The translations under genes and the position numbers were made by a program. Below the pieces are notes generated by a model. The model was not told the origin of the DNA. It saw only the letters and a list, made by a program, of their open reading frames with translations, and did not search any database. Shown in pieces: positions 34,895-42,583 of a stretch of DNA of 55,949 bases. Position 1 is the stretch's first letter, and each line of letters begins with the position of its first letter. The DNA is from Archaeoglobus sp. JdFR-24 (lineage in GTDB: Archaea > Halobacteriota > Archaeoglobi > Archaeoglobales > Archaeoglobaceae). The DNA is taken from contig MTML01000025.1 in assembly GCA_002011215.1 (NCBI GenBank), forward strand, positions 1 to 55,949. Direction: 5' to 3'.

Positions 34895-35620
34895 TCATAG
34901 AATTCCCGCACTCTCAAGCAAACTGTAATCTTCAAGCAACTCAAGGTCACCATCGGCAATAATTTTCTTATCCATGCTCATCAGAACTATTCTATCAGCC
35001 ATTTTTGGTATTATTTCAAGCTCATGAGTCGTCAGAACTACAGTCCCCTCAATTTTTTCAGCAATTTCAATTATTTTTTTCCTCGTCTTACCATCCACAT
35101 TCGCAGTCGGTTCATCGAGAAATAGAAGTGAAGGCTTGAGCATTATTGAGCATACAAGAGACACTTTTTTCTTTTCTCCTCCGCTCAATCTGAAGGGTGG
35201 TTTTTCCAGGATTTTTTCTATGCCAAACTCCTCTGAGTACTCTCTAACCATATCCATAGCTTCCTCGAAAGGTAGTCCAAGCTGTGCAGGCGTGTAAAGC
35301 AGTTCCTCCTTTACAGTAGGATTGAAAAGGAAGTCATCAGGATTTTGAAAGAGTACTCCTATATTTCTCCTAAAAAATTCTGAGTTTTTTTTATTGACTT
35401 CTCTTCCCAAGATTTCAACCCTTCCTGAGGTTGGATTTATCAGACCGGATAGTAACAGTATAAGGGTAGATTTACCACACCCATTAGGACCAAGAAGAGC
35501 TACTCTCTCTCCTTCAAGTATTTCTATCGAAACATTCCTGACTCCCTCAGTACCATCAGGATAAATATAGGAAACGTTCTGAGCCCTCACAGCATACTTT
35601 CCACTTTTCAGATCAACCAC
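34895..35620 (-). CDS. cbiO: Co/Ni ECF transporter ATP-binding protein (CbiO/NikO)
   Basis: The 241-residue ABC ATPase has Walker A GPNGCGKSTLILLLSG, Q-loop VLFQNPDDFLF, signature LSGGEKKKVSLV, Walker B LLFLDEPTANVDG and H-loop VVLTTHELEI. It supplies energy for an energy-coupling-factor metal importer with CbiQ, a CbiN-like protein and CbiM. It overlaps cbiQ by 13 bp. A single ATPase suggests a homodimer. The operon order on the minus strand is cbiM, cbiN-like, cbiQ, cbiO. Confidence 0.94.
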   Translation of the reverse strand: MVDLKSGKYAVRAQNVSYIYPDGTEGVRNVSIEILEGERVALLGPNGCGKSTLILLLSGLINPTSGRVEILGREVNKKNSEFFRRNIGVLFQNPDDFLFNPTVKEELLYTPAQLGLPFEEAMDMVREYSEEFGIEKILEKPPFRLSGGEKKKVSLVCSIMLKPSLLFLDEPTANVDGKTRKKIIEIAEKIEGTVVLTTHELEIIPKMADRIVLMSMDKKIIADGDLELLEDYSLLESAGIL

Positions 35621-36393
35621 CAGATAATGTTGGCGAGAACCATACTGGTAAAAAATGCTTCGGTTGATCGGAAACGAAGTGGAAACACATAGGGTCTGTA
35701 GTTCTGACCACCCCTGGCGATGGATGAGAGGTATATTCTTTCAGCTCTTTCCAGAACTCTGATGAAGAACACTCCCAAGGATGCACCACCACCATTCCAT
35801 ATCTCTGAAATTTTCATTTTCCTTACTCTTCTACTTTCTCTTGCAACAAGTATTCTGAAGAGCTCAGAAAAGGTTAAATGAATGTATCTGTATGTCAAAA
35901 CCAATATAGAAATTATTGATTCTGGAATTTTGAAAAACCTCAGTGCTGAGATTATTTCTGAAAACTGAGTTGTCAGAATTAATAAACTCAGGAAAGAGAC
36001 CGCAATAAACACTCTTAAAGTAAAGATAATTGAATATATAAGCCCATCATATGTCAGAAAAAGCGATGGATAGAGCAATACCTTACCCATGAAGATCCTG
36101 GGGCTTACAATAAGAAAGCTGAACAGGGGAAATAGCCATACTCTCGATACAAAAACCTTCAAAGAAATTTTTGAGATTGCTAAAAGGATCGGAATTAACA
36201 TAAGAGAAAAAAAGAGTTTTTGAAAATCAAACGTTGAAACAGAGAGAACTACAAGAACGAATATTCCCAAAACCTTTACCCTTGCATCTACTTTTTGTAG
36301 GAATCCGTTTCTATTTGCTGTACTCTCAATTACCAAAAAATTTTGAAAAAATTTTGAGGCCTCTTTTGCAGTTTTTTCGAGTAGCTCTATCAT
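35608..36393 (-). CDS. cbiQ: Co/Ni ECF transporter transmembrane (T) component (CbiQ/NikQ)
   Basis: The 261-residue membrane protein has about five helices and the coupling motif of T components: RFFKIPESIISILVLTYRYIHLTFSELFRILVARESRRVRK, which contains the conserved Ala-Arg-x-Arg-type coupling helix that contacts the ATPase. It links CbiO to the substrate-binding CbiM. Residues 1-45 are amphipathic. It overlaps cbiO by 13 bp and follows the CbiN-like gene by 16 bp. Confidence 0.9.
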   Translation of the reverse strand: MIELLEKTAKEASKFFQNFLVIESTANRNGFLQKVDARVKVLGIFVLVVLSVSTFDFQKLFFSLMLIPILLAISKISLKVFVSRVWLFPLFSFLIVSPRIFMGKVLLYPSLFLTYDGLIYSIIFTLRVFIAVSFLSLLILTTQFSEIISALRFFKIPESIISILVLTYRYIHLTFSELFRILVARESRRVRKMKISEIWNGGGASLGVFFIRVLERAERIYLSSIARGGQNYRPYVFPLRFRSTEAFFTSMVLANIIWWLI

Positions 36394-36409
36394 TTCTAAA
36401 CCTTTATGT

Positions 36410-36688
36410 TTATAATCGCTTATTACTCGCTACCTTTGCAAGGCCATATGCTACACCGAGAGTTATCAAAGTGCCAATGAGTCCAGATATCAGAGTGCCG
36501 GTATAGGGATCAATCCCGGGAACTGTATAGTCTGGAAGTAATCCATCATAAAACGGTTTTTCTTCTGCGCCAACCATCTCAGCAACATTCTCAAGAGGTT
36601 CAGAATATCCCACGATCTCTGCTGCATAGGCAAAAAGAGGGGATAGAACTATCATCACACCAAGCAGAATCCAGAACTTTTTATCCAT
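36410..36688 (-). CDS. CbiN-like small subunit with PDGLE-type domain
   Basis: The 92-residue protein has two helices (about 4-24 and 65-87). The loop between them carries SEPLENVAEMVG, similar to the PDGLE domain, then LLPDYTVPGIDPYTGTLISGLIGTL, a conserved feature of NikN/CbiN-type PDGLE proteins. It supports metal loading by CbiM. The presence of PDGLE rather than canonical CbiN is more common in nickel (NikMNQO) systems, but does not prove metal choice. It follows cbiM by 4 bp. Confidence 0.82.
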   Translation of the reverse strand: MDKKFWILLGVMIVLSPLFAYAAEIVGYSEPLENVAEMVGAEEKPFYDGLLPDYTVPGIDPYTGTLISGLIGTLITLGVAYGLAKVASNKRL

Positions 36689-36692
36689 GCCA

Positions 36693-37328
36693 TCACCCCG
36701 TAAGTACTCTGGTCTGAAGTAAATCCGGCCTCACTGAAGTGATGTACCCTATCACACCAGCAGTGATTATTCCCTCAAGTATCCCCAGAATCGTATGCCA
36801 TATTCCCATTACCGGAACGGTCACACCAATTGAAAAATCAAATGAACTCGATAAACCAATTTCAATTCCTGCAAAGATTGCTGCAAGTGTTATTCCTATC
36901 CAGCCAGCAACAAAAGCGGCAGCAGTTGTTGATATCTTTTCAGATGAAATCCTGTAAACATAATAACCAACGAATACATTCACCACTGCCATGTTCCAGA
37001 CGTTCGCACCAAGAGCTGTCAAGCCACCGTCTGCAAAAACCAAACCTTGAATTACCAGCACAGATGTCATCGCAAGACATCCCGCAAATGGCCCAAGAAG
37101 AATTCCTGCAAGCGCCCCACCTACAAAATGAGCTGAGGTTCCTCCAGGAATTGGCCAGTTGAGCATCTGAGCTGCAAAGATTGCTGCTGCTACCATACCT
37201 ACAAGAGGTGCTTTTCTCTCATCCAGTTCTTCTTTTGCTTTAAAAAGAGAAAATCCAACCACAATGCCAGTTAAAAGATAAAACAAAGCTGCAATGCTTA
37301 AATCAAGAAAACCATCCGGAATGTGCAC
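36693..37328 (-). CDS. cbiM: Co/Ni ECF transporter substrate-binding (S) component (CbiM/NikM)
   Basis: The 211-residue membrane protein starts, with GTG at 37328, as MHIPDGFLDLSIAALF. Met1 amine and His2 of this MHIPDG motif help coordinate the metal in CbiM/NikM, so the start codon matters. AGGTGG lies 5 bp upstream of this GTG; an in-frame GTG nine bases earlier would bury His2. Further signatures are AAQMLNWPIPGGTSAHFVGGALAG (with the conserved His) and GLTALGANVWNMAVVNV. It binds Co2+ or Ni2+ and drives import with the ECF module. Confidence 0.93.
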   Translation of the reverse strand: MHIPDGFLDLSIAALFYLLTGIVVGFSLFKAKEELDERKAPLVGMVAAAIFAAQMLNWPIPGGTSAHFVGGALAGILLGPFAGCLAMTSVLVIQGLVFADGGLTALGANVWNMAVVNVFVGYYVYRISSEKISTTAAAFVAGWIGITLAAIFAGIEIGLSSSFDFSIGVTVPVMGIWHTILGILEGIITAGVIGYITSVRPDLLQTRVLTG

Positions 37329-37337
37329 CTTTACCAC

Positions 37338-37583
37338 CTCTCCGTATTAATTTTTGATACTTTTGTGTTATCGATTAATAAATTTTTCTATTAATTGAAT
37401 AAACGGGGTCAAAATGAGATGGGATGAGGGGTCAAACTAAACGTATAAGTCCGAATACACATAAAACGAACAGAAATCAGGAACCCAGATTAATGAAATA
37501 TAAAATTAAAATCAAATAAGAAAATAATTAAGAAAAACAAGGCCCATAAGGAGCCTGCCAAACATTTAACTCTGGTATGTTAA
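37338..37583. other. Spacer upstream of cbiM and downstream of alba
   Basis: Very AT-rich. It holds the presumed cbiM promoter region and, at 37530-37559, a hairpin plus T-run that would end alba transcription. The partial palindrome GATAC..GTTATC at about 37357-37373 could be a metal-regulator site, but the arms are too short to claim it. Confidence 0.35.
37530..37559 (-). terminator. Probable terminator downstream of alba
   Basis: On the minus strand, AGGCTC and GGGCCT form a 6-bp stem (one G-T pair) with loop CTTAT, then TTGTTTTTCTTAATT. The structure starts about 25 bp after the alba stop codon. T-rich runs terminate archaeal transcription, and the stem may help. Confidence 0.55.
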
Positions 37584-37856
37584 TTATTTCGCCAAGTAAA
37601 TTTCGATTGTAGATACGTTAAGCTGTCTACCCTGGGCTGAATCAAGTTCTTCTGTGTCTATTTTTATGTCACTCACTTTAACATTGGGCAAAAACCTGTT
37701 CCTTACGATTTCCGCTACATCTACCGCCCTGCTGATCGCCCTTCCTCTTGCTTTAATTACAACGTTTCCTACACCTTCATTAAATTGTGTTATTGTTGCC
37801 AGTACATAGTTCATAACCGGCTTGTTGCCAACAAAGACCACATGTTCCTCTGCCAT
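37584..37856 (-). CDS. albA: DNA/RNA-binding chromatin protein Alba
   Basis: The 90-residue protein is Alba: [20 protein letters not shown] at the start, the central helix [23 protein letters not shown], and the ending [10 protein letters not shown]. Alba dimers coat DNA and RNA; acetylation of a lysine near the start (Lys16 in Sulfolobus) lowers affinity. Here the equivalent region is KPVMNYV, so a lysine is present at residue 12. A gene for a deacetylase-fold enzyme is at 19 kb; any link is conjecture. RBS-like GGGGTGAT lies just before the ATG. Confidence 0.96.
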   Translation of the reverse strand: MAEEHVVFVGNKPVMNYVLATITQFNEGVGNVVIKARGRAISRAVDVAEIVRNRFLPNVKVSDIKIDTEELDSAQGRQLNVSTIEIYLAK

Positions 37857-38043
37857 GTCAGTATCACCCCGAGATTTTCAAATTAATTTCGCTATTTAAA
37901 CTTTGCTGGAATGAAAATAATTTTAACAACATATATTATTGATGGAACAGCAAATCTTATACACTCCAAAAATCCTTTGAAAAACAGTTTCATAAAACGG
38001 AAAAGATAAGTCCTGAAGTAAGTCTTGAAGAGGTGAATCCAAC

Positions 38044-39021
38044 ATGCCCATGAAATTCGATGATATTGGCAGTTTTCCCCTACCCCCTGGAATAAACAGA
38101 GATTGGGTGGAATCAAACATATATAATAAAGAATTTGAGGAGATGATTCAGAGGGCTTTTTTGATGAAGGTAAAGGCTGGTCTTGAAGTGATAAATTATC
38201 CCCAATTTAGAGATATGGTAAAAATGTTCCTAGATCTAATTAAAGATGAGGCTTTTCAGGAGGATGCCTTCCTCATTAAGAAAGAACATGCCATTATCCC
38301 TGAGTTTGCAGCCATTGAGAAAATAAATTACACCGGTGAAGTGAGGGCATGCATTACCGGTCCCTTTGAACTCTACTATACTGAATTCGGTGGAGTTATT
38401 TATGACGATTTGCTTTCAGCCATCTCTAAATCTCTTTCAAGATTCGTTGAGAACATCCTCAAGTCAAAATTGAATGTTACTTGCATAAGCATTGATGATC
38501 CGAGCCTTGGAATAAATCCCGAACTTCAACCTGATTTTGAACAGATCAGCCTCGCTTACGAAAATTTTGATCTTGATGTGGATGTTCAGATTCATCTGCA
38601 TTCACCCTTGTACTACTCAAATTTACTCGGAGTAGATGAGATAGACGTGATCGGAATCGAAAGTGCCAAGGATGAAAAGGCTGTTGACTTCATTGATGTT
38701 GAGGACCTCGTGTCGTATGATAAAAAGCTGAGGATTGGCATCTCAAGGAGTGATATAGACTCTCTCATCGCCGAATATAACCAGAAACATGGAATCAACG
38801 CATGGAAAGACAGTAAGTTGATAATAAATGCTATAGATGAGATTGAGAGCCCAGAGACAATTTTCAGAAGGCTCGAAAAAGCTTACAAAATTTTTGGTGA
38901 GAATATAGCCTACACCGGGCCAGATTGTGGACTGGGTGGATTTCCAACACAGGAATCTGCCGTAAAACTCATCGAGAACACATCAAAAGCCATTAAGATG
39001 TTCTCAGAGTTAAGAGAGTGA
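38044..39021 (+). CDS. MetE C-terminal-like protein (core methionine synthase family)
   Basis: The 325-residue TIM-barrel protein matches the short archaeal MetE-like family that lacks the N-terminal half. It opens FDDIGSFPLPPGINRDW. Zinc ligands by position: His in IHLHSPLYY, Glu in GIESAKDEKAV and Cys in GPDCGLGGFP. Classic MetE has HxC where this has HxH, so the second ligand is changed. These enzymes take methyl groups from a corrinoid or folate-type donor to homocysteine. GAGGTGA precedes the ATG by 10 bp. MarC follows after 4 bp, starting a plus-strand cluster to 42.2 kb. Confidence 0.78.
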   Translation: MPMKFDDIGSFPLPPGINRDWVESNIYNKEFEEMIQRAFLMKVKAGLEVINYPQFRDMVKMFLDLIKDEAFQEDAFLIKKEHAIIPEFAAIEKINYTGEVRACITGPFELYYTEFGGVIYDDLLSAISKSLSRFVENILKSKLNVTCISIDDPSLGINPELQPDFEQISLAYENFDLDVDVQIHLHSPLYYSNLLGVDEIDVIGIESAKDEKAVDFIDVEDLVSYDKKLRIGISRSDIDSLIAEYNQKHGINAWKDSKLIINAIDEIESPETIFRRLEKAYKIFGENIAYTGPDCGLGGFPTQESAVKLIENTSKAIKMFSELRE

Positions 39022-39025
39022 TATT

Positions 39026-39661
39026 ATGGATTACTCCAGCTTCTTCATAACTGCATTTACCACAATATTTATCATAGTTGACCCTCCCGGAAATATTCCT
39101 ATGTTTATAGCTCTCACTGAGACCATCAGCGATGAAGATAGAGATAAGATTTCGAAAAAAGCAACTCTTATTGCTGCTTTCCTTCTGATATTCGTCACCC
39201 TAACCGGTAACTCTATTCTTGAATTCTTCAAAATATCGATGGATGGTTTAAAAATAGCCGGTGGGATCCTGCTTTTTGCAGTCTCAGTTGACATTCTTAT
39301 GGGTAGCAGGAGGAGACAGATATACGTAGAGAAGGGTAAAGAGAACATAGATATCGACTCTCTTGCAGTTTTTCCAATAGCCCTACCACTTTATACGGGA
39401 CCTGGTGCTATTACAGCAGCGATCGTTCTCTACTCTTCAGCTGAGACAGTAATTCTAAAATTGCTGGTAATTGCAAGTATTCTTCTAACATATCTCGTGG
39501 TTAGACTTACCCATATATACAGCAATCAAATTATCAGAATACTCGGAAAGAGTGGGTCAGATATAGTTGCAAGACTTATGGCAATATTTCTGGCAGCAAT
39601 AGCAGTTGAGTATTTCTTCTCAGGGATTGAAGGAAAGTTAAGCTCCTTTGTTAAAGGGTGA
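39026..39661 (+). CDS. MarC family membrane protein
   Basis: The 211-residue protein has six hydrophobic helices with the duplicated MarC pattern: TTIFIIVDPPGNIPMFIALTETIS near the start and SLAVFPIALPLYTGPGAITAAIVLY in the middle. MarC proteins (UPF0056) were once proposed as antibiotic-resistance transporters, which was later not supported; their function is unknown. The gene starts 4 bp after the MetE-like gene and overlaps no other product. Confidence 0.9.
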   Translation: MDYSSFFITAFTTIFIIVDPPGNIPMFIALTETISDEDRDKISKKATLIAAFLLIFVTLTGNSILEFFKISMDGLKIAGGILLFAVSVDILMGSRRRQIYVEKGKENIDIDSLAVFPIALPLYTGPGAITAAIVLYSSAETVILKLLVIASILLTYLVVRLTHIYSNQIIRILGKSGSDIVARLMAIFLAAIAVEYFFSGIEGKLSSFVKG

Positions 39662-39665
39662 AAAT

Positions 39666-40109
39666 ATGGAACATAGTAGAGAATACCATAGATATCCAAT
39701 GGTTGGTGTTGGTGCAGTAATAATAAAAGATAATCAAATCCTCCTCGTCAAAAGAGCTAACGAGCCGAATAAAGGCTACTGGTCGGTTCCGGGTGGGGTG
39801 GTCAGGCTTGGAGAGGGTCTTGAGGAGGCTCTGAAGAGAGAGGTTGAGGAGGAGACTGGGCTCGAAATAGAGGTTGGAGATGTCGCATGCGTAAGTGAAG
39901 AGATCTTTAGAAATGGGGACATAAAATACCACTACATCATTATCGATTTCTTTGCTGAAATCATATCCGGAAAGCTCAGAGCCGGAAGCGATGCCAAGGA
40001 AGCGAGATGGATATCTCTAAACAAATTGAACGAGATAAAAACAGTCGATTTTATTCAGAAGTTAATAGAAGGATTGAAATCCAGCAAAAAAATGATTTAC
40101 CTGAAGTAA
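39666..40109 (+). CDS. NUDIX hydrolase
   Basis: The 147-residue protein has a full NUDIX box: GGVVRLGEGLEEALKREVEEETGL (here given as G-x5-E-x7-REVEEETG) at about 43-65. It follows the strand GAVIIKDNQILLVKRAN and WSVPGG. This class hydrolyses nucleoside diphosphates linked to another group, often ADP-ribose or oxidised nucleotides. ATG 39666 is preferred to an upstream in-frame TTG at 39648 because GGGTGA lies 4 bp before it. The end overlaps no gene; the methyltransferase starts 65 bp later. Confidence 0.9.
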   Translation: MEHSREYHRYPMVGVGAVIIKDNQILLVKRANEPNKGYWSVPGGVVRLGEGLEEALKREVEEETGLEIEVGDVACVSEEIFRNGDIKYHYIIIDFFAEIISGKLRAGSDAKEARWISLNKLNEIKTVDFIQKLIEGLKSSKKMIYLK

Positions 40110-40174
40110 TACACTTTAAAACTGGTTTGAGGCTTGAGACTTTAAACCTGAAACGAGAATTAAGAGGAGAATCT

Positions 40175-40858
40175 ATGAGAGTAAAAGGCATAAACAGTGT
40201 TATGGAGGCTTTAAAAGCTGGACTGATTAACAAAGTTTTCGTAGATCCGACTTCAAAAAATCGCAGAGTTCTTGAGATATTAAAAAATTGTGAGAGGGCC
40301 GGAATTCCTGTAGTGAGAAAAAAGGTTGCAGAGCAGATTGAGGCAGATGTAACTCCAGTTAAATATGTTCAGTTTGAGAGAATACTTGAGAGGTGTATTT
40401 TGAACTCCACACCTATCATTTTCCTTGATTCGATTAAAGATCCAACCAATACCGGGGCAGTTATCCGAACAGCGGAGTTTTTCGGATGTGCAGGAGTTGT
40501 GCTAACCAAAAGAAGATCTGCTCAGATCACGGAGACCGTTGCAAGAGTTTCTGCAGGTGCGGTGTTCCACATCCCCATAGCGAGAGAAGATAATCTTGTT
40601 AACCCGATCAAAAAACTCAAAAAATTATCCATTCCTGTAATCGGAGCTGAAAATGTTGGAGAGGACCTTGATTCTGTATCTCTTAAACCTCCGATCGCCA
40701 TAGTTATAGGGGAGGAGGATAGAGGTATCTCAAGACCTGTAAAAAAGCAGTGTGACTGCATAGCAAAAATCAGGGGTTATGGGAAGGTTGGATCTTTGAA
40801 CCTTTCAAATGCTGCCGCAATTTTTATCCACGAATCTATCAAACAAAAAGGTGATTAG
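40175..40858 (+). CDS. SpoU/TrmH family RNA 2'-O-methyltransferase
   Basis: The 227-residue protein has an N-terminal substrate-binding segment, VKGINSVMEALKAGLINKVFV, and a SPOUT fold with the three TrmH motifs. Motif 1 is FLDSIKDPTNTGAVIRTAEFFGC, motif 2 is IAIVIGEEDRGISRPVKKQCD and motif 3 is IRGYGKVGSLNLSNAAAIFIHE. It uses S-adenosylmethionine to methylate ribose in rRNA or tRNA; the target base is not visible. I chose ATG 40175 with GAGGAG 6 bp upstream; the frame is open further upstream without family features. Confidence 0.92.
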   Translation: MRVKGINSVMEALKAGLINKVFVDPTSKNRRVLEILKNCERAGIPVVRKKVAEQIEADVTPVKYVQFERILERCILNSTPIIFLDSIKDPTNTGAVIRTAEFFGCAGVVLTKRRSAQITETVARVSAGAVFHIPIAREDNLVNPIKKLKKLSIPVIGAENVGEDLDSVSLKPPIAIVIGEEDRGISRPVKKQCDCIAKIRGYGKVGSLNLSNAAAIFIHESIKQKGD

Positions 40859-40860
40859 TT

Positions 40861-42186
40861 ATGGATCTTGAGGGTTTTACGAGGAGGATGCTCCTGAAAT
40901 ATGATGAAGACAGAGTGAAAAAAACTCTGGCCGAGAGAATAGCAGAAATGAAGGGTTGGGAGGAGGACAGAGCAAACAGATGGGCTGAGGCAGTAATAAT
41001 CGAGGTGAAAAACGCCACATCAAAATCCAGTTTTATACTGGATTATTATCATTCGGGAGTTACAATGGGACAGTTTGGTGTTGGTTCAAGAGGGAAAGGA
41101 GATTTCTATACCCACTCTAAAATTGCAGAAGTTATAGGAGATAGCGATGCTGTTGTTTCCACAAAAGATCTGGATGATGCTGGAGTTGTGAGATTTGATG
41201 GATTTTATATTTCTGTTGCAATCGATGGTATCCATTCAAGACTGAGCGAATATCCATTTATTTCTGGTTTTCACGTAACGAGAGCTGCGATGAGAGATGT
41301 TTATGTTATGGGTGCAAAACCCGTAGCCGTTTTCTCAGATATCCACATAGCCGATGATGGAGACGTTTCCAAAATATTCGACCACATCGCCGGAATTACT
41401 GCGGTATGCGATCTGACAGGAGTCCCACTGGTTAGTGGAAGCACCCTTAGAATTGGTGGCGATATGGTTATCGGGGAAAGAATGACTGGAGGAGTGGGAT
41501 GTGTTGGTGTATCCGAATACATAACGCCAAGGCGAAATGCAGAAGAGGGTGATGTAATACTTCTAACAGAGGGGGCCGGTGGAGGGACTGTTGTTACCGC
41601 CGCCATCTATTATGGCAGGCATGAAGTCATAGACGAGACCCTCAACATAGATTTTCTTACATCGTGTGAGGCACTCTTCAAAGAAGGACTGGTAAAGGAT
41701 ATCCATTCTATGAGCGATGTTACGAATGGTGGGATAAGGGGGGATGCCGAGGAAATATCTCGTGTTTCTGGAAAAGCTCTTGTATTCGACTATGAAGAGA
41801 CACGAAAAGCTGTCAACCCGAAGATTCTAAAAATGCTCGAGGAACTGGAAATAGACTTTATGGGCGTATCAATTGACTCCCTTATGGTCATCTCACCCCC
41901 TGATGTTGCGGAGGATGTGAGAAGGGCCGTAAGAAAAGTGAACGTCAAAATATATGAAGCGGGATGGGTCGAGAAAGGAGAAGGAGCTTATTCACTCATT
42001 GATGGTAAAAAGGAGCCATTAAAGCCCAGGTTCAGAGAATCCGCATACACACCCCTGAAAAAGGTGGTTGGAGAGAAGGAGCCTTTAGACTTTGAAGAAA
42101 TGAGAATGCGCGTTGATGAGGCTGTAAAAAAAGCCATTGAGAAGAAAAGAGAGGTAATTAAATTAATTCGAGAAAGGTCCGGTTAA
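40861..42186 (+). CDS. AIR synthase (PurM)-related protein
   Basis: The 441-residue protein has the two-domain PurM/HypE/SelD fold. The ATP-binding loop is GVGSRGKGDFYTHSKIAEVIGDSDAV with DLDDAGVVRF, and ISGFHVTRAAMRDVYVMGAKPVAVFSDI follows. The C-terminal domain contains SMSDVTNGGIRGDAEEISR, the conserved glycine-rich loop of this superfamily. The family includes AIR synthase, HypE, SelD, ThiL and archaeal members of unknown role, to which I assign it. The last 40 residues are lysine/glutamate helical. It starts 2 bp after the methyltransferase, so they are co-transcribed. Confidence 0.82.
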   Translation: MDLEGFTRRMLLKYDEDRVKKTLAERIAEMKGWEEDRANRWAEAVIIEVKNATSKSSFILDYYHSGVTMGQFGVGSRGKGDFYTHSKIAEVIGDSDAVVSTKDLDDAGVVRFDGFYISVAIDGIHSRLSEYPFISGFHVTRAAMRDVYVMGAKPVAVFSDIHIADDGDVSKIFDHIAGITAVCDLTGVPLVSGSTLRIGGDMVIGERMTGGVGCVGVSEYITPRRNAEEGDVILLTEGAGGGTVVTAAIYYGRHEVIDETLNIDFLTSCEALFKEGLVKDIHSMSDVTNGGIRGDAEEISRVSGKALVFDYEETRKAVNPKILKMLEELEIDFMGVSIDSLMVISPPDVAEDVRRAVRKVNVKIYEAGWVEKGEGAYSLIDGKKEPLKPRFRESAYTPLKKVVGEKEPLDFEEMRMRVDEAVKKAIEKKREVIKLIRERSG

Positions 42187-42252
42187 CCAAGAAGTAATCG
42201 GGGGATTGCCATCAGAATGAACTATAAAAATGGTTTTAGGAGTTATAAGTTT

Positions 42253-42528
42253 TCAAGGAAGATCCCATCTGCTTCTCGGATCACCTTCGATGTACTTTTC
42301 CACAATTCTTTTTTCGAGATCCACTTCAAAAATGTTAGATAAGCTCAGAACCATAAATAGAACATCAACAAGTTCCTCTCTGATGTTCTCCAGTTCCCCT
42401 TTTCTGACTGCTTCGGCAAGTTCACCAACTTCTTCAAACAAAACAGCCAAAAGGAAAAAAGGGCCGGATTTGAGATCCGTATCAAGATACTTTTTTCCTA
42501 TTTCAAGCCGTAATTTTTCAAATTCCAT
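42253..42528 (-). CDS. MazG-like nucleotide pyrophosphohydrolase
   Basis: The 91-residue protein has the MazG/dUTPase-like EExxE and ExxD pattern: LLAVLFEEVGELAEAVRKGE followed by NIREELVDVLFMVLSLSNIF. These helices bind Mg2+ and a nucleoside triphosphate; the enzyme probably hydrolyses a noncanonical NTP to NMP and PPi. ATG 42528 begins MEFEKLRLEIGK, the usual start of short MazG-like proteins; an upstream in-frame ATG at 42582 would overlap the divergent promoter. The gene is convergent with the AIR-synthase-related gene. Confidence 0.87.
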   Translation of the reverse strand: MEFEKLRLEIGKKYLDTDLKSGPFFLLAVLFEEVGELAEAVRKGELENIREELVDVLFMVLSLSNIFEVDLEKRIVEKYIEGDPRSRWDLP

Positions 42529-42550
42529 GAAACAAACTTGCCAAGATAAT

Positions 42551-42559
42551 TTTAAATAT
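42551..42559 (+). promoter_or_regulatory. TATA-like element for the TrkA-N/DHH gene
   Basis: TTTAAATAT at 42551-42559 has its centre about 29 bp before the ATG at 42584, the distance expected for an archaeal leaderless transcript. No ribosome-binding site precedes that ATG. The divergent mazG-like gene starts at 42528 and must use the same 55-bp spacer. Confidence 0.55.
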
Positions 42560-42583
42560 CTTGCTGATGAGAAACTGGCCATA

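Noticed and set aside
34716..34898. 60-codon minus-strand frame between cbiO and S8e
   Set aside because: It is built partly from the 28-bp repeat and lies where the S8e leader and promoter are expected.
42230..42583. Longer start for the TrkA-N/DHH protein
   Set aside because: The extra 118 codons lie antisense to the MazG-like gene and show no domain. The TATA-like element supports ATG 42584.
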